Shown: one piece after another, positions 1 through 5,399 of the stretch
How positions within the stretch are numbered: position 1 is the stretch's first letter
Layout of the letters: each line of letters opens with the position of its first letter
NCBI GenBank assembly: GCA_013361075.1
Contig: JABWAJ010000395.1
Location: forward strand, 1-5,693
Reading direction: 5' to 3'
DNA length: 5,693 nucleotides
Origin: Saprospiraceae bacterium
GTDB lineage: Bacteria; Bacteroidota; Bacteroidia; Chitinophagales; Saprospiraceae
Notes under the pieces: model-generated
Told to the model about the DNA's origin: nothing
What the model saw: the letters and a program-made list of their open reading frames with translations, nothing else
The model's database searches: none
Translations under genes and position numbers: made by a program

Positions 1-1
1 A

Positions 2-706
2 TACGTCCTGTCAGTAGGCGGCCTGCTTGGCGGCCTGCTGCTGTTTGCTTCCGGTGCCTTGCAACGCAAAGGCAGCTACAGCAACGGATTTGTTACGATC
101 ATCAACGATTTTCAGGATATGCCGCGCACCATGAAACAATTGGCGCCGGTGCAGTTTTTTTCCTGGTTTGCCCTGTTTTCGATGTGGATTTATACCACCA
201 GTGCGGTCACTACGCAAATTTACGGTACTTCCGACACCACATCCGCGGCTTACAACGAAGGTGCCGACTGGGTGGGCGTTTGTTTCGCGGTTTACAATGG
301 TGTAGCGGCTTTGGTCGCATTTTTAATCCCCTTGCTGGCCGCCCGCACCAGCCGCAAAATGGCCCACGCGATTTGCCTGCTTTTCGGTGCAATGGGGTTG
401 ATTTCGGTCTTTTTCATCAAAGATCCCAACCTGCTCATAGGCTCCATGGTCGGTATCGGCATTGCATGGGCCAGCATCCTGTCTATGCCCTACGCCATCC
501 TGACCGGTTCGCTGCCGGCGGCCAAAATGGGCTACTACATGGGCGTGTTCAATTTTTTCATCGTTATTCCGCAGATTGTGGCGGCTTCTATCCTCGGCTT
601 TTTGGTCTCCCGTTTTTTTGACGGGCATGCGGTGTACGCGCTGATTGTTGGGGGCGTGTCGTTTGTGCTGGCGGCGGTATTGACGGTGAGGGTGGAGGAT
701 GAATAG
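2..706 (+). CDS. MFS sugar transporter, SLC45/GPH-like (C-terminal half; 5' end outside window)
   Basis: An inner-membrane secondary transporter, probably a sugar:cation symporter for a disaccharide or glucoside; the substrate cannot be read from sequence. The frame is open from base 2 to a TAG at 704-706, giving 234 visible residues, about half of a usual 440-500 residue family member, so the start lies upstream. The visible part opens with one hydrophobic helix (GLLGGLLLFASG), then a cytoplasmic linker ending in PRTMKQLAPVQFFSWF, then six further hydrophobic helices, as expected for transmembrane segments 7-12. The stretches QFFSWFALFSMWIYTT, IAWASILSMPYAILTGSLP and GYYMGVFNFFIVIPQI are characteristic of Bacteroidota SLC45/GPH-type transporters. 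It ends on a short charged tail (RVEDE). It is convergent with the dehydrogenase operon, so a shared role in carbohydrate use is only an inference from proximity. Confidence 0.88.
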   Translation, partial: YVLSVGGLLGGLLLFASGALQRKGSYSNGFVTIINDFQDMPRTMKQLAPVQFFSWFALFSMWIYTTSAVTTQIYGTSDTTSAAYNEGADWVGVCFAVYNGVAALVAFLIPLLAARTSRKMAHAICLLFGAMGLISVFFIKDPNLLIGSMVGIGIAWASILSMPYAILTGSLPAAKMGYYMGVFNFFIVIPQIVAASILGFLVSRFFDGHAVYALIVGGVSFVLAAVLTVRVEDE

Positions 707-742
707 AGGTTGTACAAAGAAGCAAAAGGCAAGGGACAAATG

Positions 743-768
743 GGCAATTTTATTCCATAAAGATTGCC
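743..768 (+). terminator. Stem-loop after the transporter gene, possible terminator or 3'-end stabiliser
   Basis: GGCAATTTTAT (743-753) pairs with ATAAAgATTGCC (757-768), giving an 11-bp stem with one bulged G and a TCC loop, 36 nt after the transporter stop. No U-tract follows (GTGTTC comes next), so this is not a textbook intrinsic terminator. It may instead end or protect the transporter mRNA. It overlaps the tail of the gene remnant called on the opposite strand. Confidence 0.4.
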
Positions 769-988
769 GTGTTCTGACATACCCTAAACCGATTTTTTCC
801 AGCCTTTTTGGTGCTGATTGTCTCATAGTTAAGGCAGGAGCAGCAATGAATTCCAAAAGAAGCGGCCATATCAGGTTGTTCCCGCACCCTTATTTCAAGG
901 TCGCATGGGCAAAATCCCGCTTCAGTTCTTCAATAAATTGATTCTCAAGGTTATCAATGTCAATATTTACAGATGCAATAGTGGGCAT
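750..988 (-). pseudogene. Frameshifted remnant of a small protein gene, antitoxin-like N-terminus
   Basis: Reading from an ATG at 986-988, the first 32 codons look like real protein: MPTIASVNIDIDNL, then a helix ENQFIEELKRDFAHA, then TLK and a TAA at 890-892. One extra base next to the TTGAAATAA stretch would turn TLK-stop into TLEIRVREQPDMA, which continues the strand-helix-strand pattern. The shifted frame stays open to a TAA at 750-752, but its second half (cysteine-rich, no recognisable pattern) does not look like natural protein, so more damage is likely. The start resembles small Bacteroidota antitoxin-like proteins with a short strand, a helix containing F-I-x-x-L-K and a second strand. 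That is inference from pattern alone. No toxin partner is present; the transporter 3' end lies where one would be expected. Confidence 0.38.
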
Positions 989-1080
989 CGGTCTGCTTTG
1001 CGTTGTGGAATGAAGATTGGTATTGGACAGAGATAGGGAAATGGGCTATTCGTGCATCCTTTTTGGTTTATTTCGTATTA

Positions 1081-1092
1081 GGATAGCAGGAC
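1081..1092 (+). repeat. Left flanking direct repeat, probable target-site duplication
   Basis: GGATAGCAGGAC lies one base outside the left inverted terminus of the 1094-1350 element. It matches GGATAACAGGAC at 1351-1362, directly outside the right terminus, at 11 of 12 positions. This is the arrangement expected of a duplicated insertion target that has since gained one substitution. Confidence 0.6.
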
Positions 1093-1093
1093 T

Positions 1094-1350
1094 AATGTCG
1101 TCAACTTAGCGCCGTGAAAGACCCTGCGAGGGACAAATATGAATAGCCTCCGATGCAATCGGGGGAAAGTTGGGAATAAGGAGTAACGCACAAACCCATT
1201 TGGGGTTGGATATTGACAATGTTTTGCGGTTTAATAACATTCAACCCCTTTCGGGGTTAGGCGTTACCCCGTTTATGCACCCTACCCCCGATTCGGAGGC
1301 TATTCCCTTTCAACCACTTCGTGGTTATGATTCCTTAAGTTGACGACATT
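1094..1350. mobile_element. MITE-like non-autonomous element, 257 bp, with 15-bp perfect terminal inverted repeats
   Basis: AATGTCGTCAACTTA (1094-1108) is exactly the reverse complement of TAAGTTGACGACATT (1336-1350). The arms share further inverted blocks: AATAGCCTCCGA with TCGGGGG (1142-1165, against 1285-1304 reversed) and GTAACGC (1183-1189) with GCGTTAC (1261-1267). Each arm carries three small palindromes: 1122-1132, 1147-1165 and 1193-1207 on the left; 1243-1258, 1285-1299 and 1312-1326 on the right. There is no ORF of useful size and no transposase. The flanking 12-bp direct repeats support transposition. Target duplications of roughly this length occur in some IS4-superfamily elements such as IS231, so a related insertion sequence elsewhere in the genome could mobilise it; this is inference. 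The internal hairpins resemble palindrome arrays I recall as common between Bacteroidota genes. Confidence 0.65.
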
Positions 1351-1362
1351 GGATAACAGGAC
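1351..1362 (+). repeat. Right flanking direct repeat, probable target-site duplication
   Basis: GGATAACAGGAC immediately follows the right inverted terminus and pairs with the left copy at 1081-1092, with one mismatch. Confidence 0.6.
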
Positions 1363-1394
1363 ATGAAGAGATGACGATCACTTGTCGCCTCCCA

Positions 1395-1427
1395 CCAATA
1401 ACCAATAACCAGTTCCCAATAACCAAT
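1395..1427 (+). repeat. CCAATAA heptamer repeat
   Basis: CCAATAA occurs at 1395-1401, 1402-1408 and 1416-1422, followed by a partial copy CCAAT at 1423-1427. A variant unit (CCAGTTC) fills 1409-1415, so the 7-base period is kept throughout. The array ends 2 bases before the stop codon of the minus-strand small-subunit gene and would lie in its 3' untranslated region, read as TTATTGG units. Similar TTATTGG runs are, to my recollection, frequent between Bacteroidota genes. Their role is unknown. Confidence 0.6.
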
Positions 1428-1429
1428 CC

Positions 1430-2077
1430 TCAAATCAACTCCGCAACCCCCAGCTTCTCCAGCCACGCCTGTGGCGGCCCGTCCCAGGCATTGGGCAGGT
1501 TCCCCATGTACTGCAAATCCTCGATGCCCATTTTGCTGCTCCAGAACCCGAAAGCGGTGAAGTCGCGGAACAGGTTGAAAAACTCAACGCCGTGGCTCAT
1601 TTCGGGTTTTGCCGTATCAGGATAGGCGATGTCGTCCAGGACATTGTTTTGCTGGGTTTCGGTGCAGGTTGCGAAATCCACGTTGAAACGCTTCATGCAT
1701 TCGGCATTCAGCCACGCTAAACCACCGCGCATTTTGGTCTGTATTTCGTATTCTTCCGGAAAGTCGAGCATCATAAATTCGATGAAAGGCACACAACCGG
1801 CCTGTTCGGCATTGCCCGATTTTTCGTCGGCGGGGATGATGCGGTTGGCCAATACCCGCACGGTTTCGCGCTCGTAGTCAGTAAAGAATTTTTGCTGGAG
1901 GAGCAGCTTGTCTTCTTCCGACAGATTTTTAAACCCATCAGAATTGTCGTGCATGTTCTCGTGCCCTTCTTGTCCGGCTTCCGCCTTGTCATCCGTTTTG
2001 CAACCTGCAGGCAAACCCGCAGCGACACTGGCCAAAGTGATGTAAAATAAGGTATCTCGTCTGCTGATCTTTTTCAT
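1430..2077 (-). CDS. Gluconate 2-dehydrogenase subunit 3 family protein, Tat-exported lipoprotein
   Basis: The probable small (hitch-hiker) subunit of a membrane-associated FAD dehydrogenase. The 215-residue product begins MKKISRRDTLF, a twin-arginine motif (R6, R7), followed by a hydrophobic stretch (YITLASVAAGL) and PAGC with C26 as the likely lipidated cysteine. The lipobox is imperfect, with P at -3. A polar, acidic linker (about 27-55) leads into the Gluconate_2-dh3 domain (PF13618 type), roughly residues 60-213. Supporting stretches are FTDYERETVRVLANRIIPAD near its start and FFNLFRDFTAFGFWSSKMGIEDLQYMGN near its end, finishing in a W-x-G-x-P-x-x-W-L-x-K-L-G pattern. It lies 9 bp downstream of the GMC flavoprotein gene on the same strand, so the two are almost certainly cotranscribed. 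In characterised relatives this subunit carries the Tat signal for the complex and helps the flavoprotein fold. No cytochrome c subunit is visible here. Confidence 0.87.
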   Translation of the reverse strand: MKKISRRDTLFYITLASVAAGLPAGCKTDDKAEAGQEGHENMHDNSDGFKNLSEEDKLLLQQKFFTDYERETVRVLANRIIPADEKSGNAEQAGCVPFIEFMMLDFPEEYEIQTKMRGGLAWLNAECMKRFNVDFATCTETQQNNVLDDIAYPDTAKPEMSHGVEFFNLFRDFTAFGFWSSKMGIEDLQYMGNLPNAWDGPPQAWLEKLGVAELI

Positions 2078-2086
2078 GATTGGGTA

Positions 2087-3817
2087 TCAGATTTCCTTGT
2101 TTTTTAATTTTTCCGCCAAATACTCCGAAGCGCGCATGGACAGCGCCAGGATCGTCCAGGTCGGGTTTTTGTCGGGCATGGATACAAACGACGCGCCATC
2201 CACGACAAACAGGTTTTTCACGTCGTGCGACTGGCAATAGCTGTTCAGTACCGAACTGCGCGGATCGGCACCCATACGCGCCACGCCTACCTCGTGGATG
2301 ATTTGCCCGGGTTTGGCGAGGCCGAAATTGGTAGACCGGTCAGGTACCGGACCAATGACTTTGCCGCCCATGGTATGGATGAGCTCGGAAAACGTATCCA
2401 TCATGTGTTTGGCTTGCCGCACCTCGTGTTCGCTCCACGCGTAGCTGAACCGCAGCACCGGGATACCCCACTTATCTACCACTGTCGGGTCAATTTCGCA
2501 CTTGTTGTGTTTGAATGCAATGGCTTCGCCCCGACCGGAAAATCCGACCACGGAGCCGTAGAGCCGTCGGTAGTCTTCTTTGAGCTGGCGTCCGTATCCG
2601 CCGCCGCCTTTTTCGCGCACTACGCCGTCGATGTCGCCGAGCCACGCGTTGATTTTGTGAATTTCTCCGCCAAATCCATAGCTTGGCATGCCGCGTCCGC
2701 CCCAGACTTCGATGTGGTAGCCCCTTGGGAAGTTGAGTTTCGCTTTGTTGAGCCACCAGGGCGTATAGAGGTGCATGCCGCCGGTGCCGTCTTCGTTGTG
2801 CGGGATGTAATCCACCAATTTAGGGATAAAACCCGCGAGGCTGGCACCTGTAGAGTCCATAAGGTATTGGCCCAGCACGCCGCTGGAGTTGCCAATGCCG
2901 TCCGGATGTTTGACCGATTTCGAATTGAGCATCAGGCGGGCCGATTCGCAGGCACCTGCTGCTAAAATGACTGATTTGGCCTTGATGCGGTATTCCTTTC
3001 CGTCTTCTTTGCTGACGTAGGAAACGCCCGTGGCTTTGCCTTCTGCATCCGTGAGGATTTCGCGGGCCATGGCATTCAGCGTCAGGGTGAGTTTGCCGGT
3101 AGCTTTGGCCGGTGGAAAAAGCACAGAGGGCGACGAAAAGTTGGAGTGGGTGCTGCAACCGCGTCCGCATTGGGAGCAATAGTGGCAGGCCGCGCGCCCG
3201 TTGTGGGGTTGAGTCAGGATAGACAACCGCGAAGGCACTACGGGGATGTTGAGCTTCATGCCCGCCTGCTTCACCAAAAGTTCGTAACCTCTGGGTTTTG
3301 GCGGCGGCATAAAAATGCCGTCGGGCTCGTTGAGCAGTCCTTCGTTTGTGCCAAAGATGCCGACCAGGCGGTCTACTTTATCGTAATAAGGTTTGATGTC
3401 GTCATAAGTGATGGGCCAGTCGTCGCCGAGCCCGTCAATGCTTTTGCGTCGAAAATCGAGCGGCCCAAAACGCAGCGAGATGCGCCCCCAGTGGTTGGTG
3501 CGGCCTCCCAGCATGCGGGAGCGAAACCAGTCCCACCCGTGCCCGCCGGGCGCAACGGTATACGGCTCTCCTTCGATTTTCCAGCCGCCATAAGCGGCAT
3601 CAAATTCGCCGAAAGGCTTGTGGGTACCCGCACCGCGCCGGGGCGAGTGGTAAGGCCATTTGAACATATCGCCCTCTGCTGAATCGTAGAATGGGCCGGC
3701 TTCGAGTACAACGACTTCAGCACCGGCTTCGGTCATTACCTTGGCTGCCATGCCGCCGCCTGCCCCTGAGCCGATGATGCACACGTCGTACACCTTTGGA
3801 TTTTCAATGATTTGCAT
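2087..3817 (-). CDS. GMC-family FAD oxidoreductase, catalytic dehydrogenase subunit
   Basis: A flavoprotein expected to oxidise an alcohol group of a sugar, sugar acid or glycoside and pass electrons to a partner carrier. The product is 576 residues, normal for the family. An N-terminal FAD-binding Rossmann motif GSGAGG (16-21) is followed by the ribose-binding acidic residue E39 in VVVLEAGP. RMLGGRTNHWG (101-111) is the GMC flavin-contact region. ILAAGACESARLML (284-297) is the second FAD signature. The C-terminal domain gives HEVGVARMG (508-516) and NPTWTI (551-556), where H508 and N551 are the likely catalytic pair. Four cysteines in a C-x2-C-x2-C-x3-C arrangement (211, 214, 217, 221) recall the iron-sulphur cysteines of some FAD glucose dehydrogenase alpha subunits. 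There is no signal peptide, so export must rely on the Tat signal of the downstream partner. Possible activities are gluconate, glucose or glucoside 3-dehydrogenase; sequence alone does not decide. Confidence 0.9.
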   Translation of the reverse strand: MQIIENPKVYDVCIIGSGAGGGMAAKVMTEAGAEVVVLEAGPFYDSAEGDMFKWPYHSPRRGAGTHKPFGEFDAAYGGWKIEGEPYTVAPGGHGWDWFRSRMLGGRTNHWGRISLRFGPLDFRRKSIDGLGDDWPITYDDIKPYYDKVDRLVGIFGTNEGLLNEPDGIFMPPPKPRGYELLVKQAGMKLNIPVVPSRLSILTQPHNGRAACHYCSQCGRGCSTHSNFSSPSVLFPPAKATGKLTLTLNAMAREILTDAEGKATGVSYVSKEDGKEYRIKAKSVILAAGACESARLMLNSKSVKHPDGIGNSSGVLGQYLMDSTGASLAGFIPKLVDYIPHNEDGTGGMHLYTPWWLNKAKLNFPRGYHIEVWGGRGMPSYGFGGEIHKINAWLGDIDGVVREKGGGGYGRQLKEDYRRLYGSVVGFSGRGEAIAFKHNKCEIDPTVVDKWGIPVLRFSYAWSEHEVRQAKHMMDTFSELIHTMGGKVIGPVPDRSTNFGLAKPGQIIHEVGVARMGADPRSSVLNSYCQSHDVKNLFVVDGASFVSMPDKNPTWTILALSMRASEYLAEKLKNKEI

Positions 3818-3840
3818 GTGTAAAGTATAAAGCTGGTTCT

Positions 3841-4005
3841 AAGGAACGTGGCGTAAATAAGTTCTCTGGATTCGGCGAGGCTATTTTTTTATCAGGCGAG
3901 GCGCGAGAAGGGAGCTTAGTCTATACTTAAGTGACCGCCGAAGCAACGCTGCATGATGAAAAAAGAGACCGTCTAAACAGGGACGTTATTTACGACACGT
4001 TCCTT
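3841..4005. mobile_element. Short inverted-repeat element, 165 bp, in the GMC operon leader
   Basis: AAGGAACGTGGCGTAAATAA (3841-3860) is the inverted match of TTATTTACGACACGTTCCTT (3986-4005) at 19 of 20 positions. The similarity continues inward more weakly, to 24 of 28 over 3841-3868 against 3978-4005. The interior has no ORF. It contains two direct copies of GGCGAGGC (3874-3881 and 3895-3902) separated by a T-rich stretch, and an 8-bp palindrome ACTTAAGT (3925-3932). No clear target duplication is seen at the flanks, so mobility is inferred only from the terminal repeats. Its left end lies 23 bp from the GMC start codon, so the operon's transcript probably begins in or reads through the element. 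Confidence 0.5.
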
Positions 4006-4086
4006 TTGGCTGAATTGCCGGAACCAAGATAGGTAATATTTGAAAATGGCAAACATTCAGGGAATAATTTGGTGAATTTGCCGTTT

Positions 4087-4253
4087 CTTAGCGGGAATTG
4101 GTACCCGTGGAGTGTGATGCCCGGCCTTTGCGATATCTATCTCCCGCAAAGAGGGCTAAGGTTTACTATCGTGAATCTTCGATTTTGCAAAGGACGTAAA
4201 GGTTGGCGTTACCCTTTGCGACCTTAGCGTGTCCTTCGCGCGCTTAGCGGGAA
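4087..4253. repeat. CTTNGCG repeat cluster with stem-loops
   Basis: CTTTGCG, CTTAGCG, CTTCGCG and CTTAGCG start at 4214, 4223, 4234 and 4243, a degenerate 9-11 bp repeat. The 11-mer CTTAGCGGGAA occurs at both 4087-4097 and 4243-4253. CTTTGCG (4126-4132) pairs with CGCAAAG (4145-4151). This CTTTGCG/CTTAGCG vocabulary is, to my recollection, widespread between genes in Bacteroidota genomes, where no function has been assigned. Here it ends about 65 bases upstream of the SIMPL start codon. Confidence 0.55.
4187..4219 (+). other. Imperfect hairpin upstream of the SIMPL gene
   Basis: GCAAAGG (4187-4193) and GTAA (4196-4199) pair with TTAC (4209-4212) and CCTTTGC (4213-4219). This gives an 11-bp stem broken only by a 2-nt bulge (AC), with a 9-nt loop. 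It could be a leader structure for the SIMPL mRNA, a terminator for minus-strand or upstream transcription, or simply part of the repeat cluster. No U-tract follows. Confidence 0.4.
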
Positions 4254-4318
4254 ATAAAACATTCTCCGCAGGGTGAATCAATAAAACCTGATCTCTCATT
4301 AATCTTAACATCATCACT

Positions 4319-5311
4319 ATGAAAAAATCTATCTTTCTTCTTTCGGGTTTCTTCTTATTTTCTGCTGCTTCACACGCGCAGGTCATGGGCAACTACGGCG
4401 TCCAGCAGAATACCTACCAGCAAATCCGGGAAAACAACCAGTACCGGGCTGTTCCCAAAGGCGCAACCATGCTCGACGGCAATACCATTGAAATCGGGAT
4501 CAATGCGTTGTCGAACCAGCAGGCAGGGGCATATGTAGCCATTTTCAACTTAGTGCAGTTTGGCAAACTGGCCGAGGAAACCAATACGCTCATCAATACC
4601 CGCATTGGCAATTTTATTGCGGAACTGAAAACGCTGGGCATTCCGGAAGAGGACATCCATGTAGATATGGTGAACTTCCTGCCGAAATACGAGTTCGACA
4701 TGACCAAAAAACTGTTTTCCAAAAAGACTTACACCGAAATCCCAAAAGGGTTTGAGCTCCAAAAAAACGTGCACGTGCGTTATAAAAAAGCAGCATTGCT
4801 CGACAACATCGTTACCGCCGCTGCCAAGCAGGAAATCTACGACATTGTGAAAGTGGATTATTTTGTGAACGATTCTCAGGCTATTTATTCTCAATTGCGC
4901 GAATCTACCTTCCAGTACCTGAAAAACCTGAAAAAACAATACCAAAGCATCGGCATCCAGCTCGATTCAGCCTATGTGATTACTGCAGAAAATGCCTGGG
5001 TGGCTTACCCCATCAACCGCTATGAAAGCTACCAGGCGTTCAGTACTCAAAGTTTGGAAAGTATCGAAAAAAGCAGCGCCATCGTCACCACTGCCGAAAA
5101 GCCAATTTCGCGATTTTACAACGCCATTCCGGCCAACGACTACGACATTGTCATCAACCCGGAAGTACTCGAACCCTGTGTACAGTTTTCCTACAACCTC
5201 GTAGTGCGGTTTACCATGCCCCCATCGAAACCGGTGGTGAAAACCGAGATCAAAAAGGAATTCATTATGGTTACGCCGGCCGGGGAAGTGAAAACGTTGA
5301 AGATTGAATAA
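4319..5311 (+). CDS. Exported SIMPL (DUF541) domain protein
   Basis: An envelope protein of the SIMPL/DUF541 family (PF04402), which includes Brucella BP26; its biochemical role is not established. The 330-residue product starts MKKSIFLLSGFFLFSAASHA, a Sec signal peptide with a probable SPase I site after SHA at residue 20, so it should be periplasmic or secreted. The SIMPL region runs from about residue 56 (TIEIGINALSNQQAGAYVAI) to about 298 (VQFSYNLVVRFT). Stretches typical of the Bacteroidota branch are ETNTLINTRIGNFIAELKTL, PKGFELQKNVHVRY, IYDIVKVDYFVND and PANDYDIVINPEVLEP. A short lysine-rich tail follows, ending in EFIMVTPAGEVKTLKIE. The ATG is chosen because it gives a complete signal peptide; no Shine-Dalgarno site is present, which is usual for the phylum. 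It appears to be transcribed alone, divergent from the dehydrogenase operon. Confidence 0.88.
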   Translation: MKKSIFLLSGFFLFSAASHAQVMGNYGVQQNTYQQIRENNQYRAVPKGATMLDGNTIEIGINALSNQQAGAYVAIFNLVQFGKLAEETNTLINTRIGNFIAELKTLGIPEEDIHVDMVNFLPKYEFDMTKKLFSKKTYTEIPKGFELQKNVHVRYKKAALLDNIVTAAAKQEIYDIVKVDYFVNDSQAIYSQLRESTFQYLKNLKKQYQSIGIQLDSAYVITAENAWVAYPINRYESYQAFSTQSLESIEKSSAIVTTAEKPISRFYNAIPANDYDIVINPEVLEPCVQFSYNLVVRFTMPPSKPVVKTEIKKEFIMVTPAGEVKTLKIE

Positions 5312-5329
5312 CGCTTGACGGTGGGGGCG

Positions 5330-5362
5330 GGAAAGCCCGGTTTGAACGAAATGGGCCTTTCC
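5330..5362 (+). terminator. Possible terminator stem-loop after the SIMPL gene
   Basis: GGAAAGCCC (5330-5338) pairs with GGG (5353-5355) and CTTTCC (5357-5362), giving a 9-bp stem with one bulged C and a 14-nt loop, 18 nt after the stop. No U-tract follows, so it is a weak terminator candidate. Confidence 0.4.
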
Positions 5363-5399
5363 GTTGTCTATATGGTGTCTATTCATTTAATCTGATGTT

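Larger units (their letters stand above)
707..1429. other. Convergent intergenic region between transporter and dehydrogenase operon
   Basis: This stretch of about 720 bases has no intact gene I can support. It holds the transporter 3' stem-loop, the decayed small gene on the minus strand, an unannotated spacer (989-1080), the MITE-like element with its direct repeats (1081-1362) and a heptamer repeat (1395-1427). An 80-codon open frame at 699-941 (+) has no protein-like composition or family resemblance and runs antisense to the remnant, so it is not called. Confidence 0.7.
3818..4318. other. Divergent intergenic region with an inverted-repeat element and a repeat cluster
   Basis: Both flanking genes start at the edges of this region and read outward, so it should hold the promoters of the dehydrogenase operon and of the SIMPL gene. 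I could not find a convincing Bacteroidota promoter (TTG/TTTG with TAnnTTTG) for either. A TATACTTTAC stretch on the minus strand shortly before the GMC start is only a weak candidate. The region is occupied by the 3841-4005 element and by CTTNGCG repeats with hairpins between 4087 and 4253. No ORF is credible; a 78-codon minus-strand frame at 4156-4392 crosses the repeat cluster and is not called. Confidence 0.6.

Noticed and set aside
323..856. A 177-codon open frame on the - strand
   Set aside because: Most of it is antisense to the transporter. It is rich in R, H and Q with no domain-like pattern, and its upstream part shares bases with the frameshifted remnant in another frame.
699..941. 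An 80-codon + strand frame overlapping the transporter stop, suggestive of a coupled gene
   Set aside because: The 8-bp overlap would fit translational coupling, but the peptide has no signal, domain or protein-like pattern, and it crosses both the 3' stem-loop and the opposite-strand remnant.
1094..1350. The hairpin series as a CRISPR array or a structured RNA gene
   Set aside because: The palindromes differ in sequence and spacing, and there are no identical repeats with unique spacers. The mirror layout and terminal inverted repeats fit a transposable unit better.
1371..1625. An 84-codon + strand frame
   Set aside because: Its first part translates the CCAATAA heptamer array and the rest is antisense to the small-subunit gene.
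2225..2965. A 246-codon open frame on the + strand
   Set aside because: It runs entirely antisense to the well-supported GMC oxidoreductase gene. Its translation shows no family motif, and it results from the codon use of the real gene.
3820..3835. TATACTTTAC on the minus strand as the -7 element of the GMC operon promoter
   Set aside because: It matches TAnnTTTG only partly, and no TTG/TTTG element was found at a suitable distance upstream.
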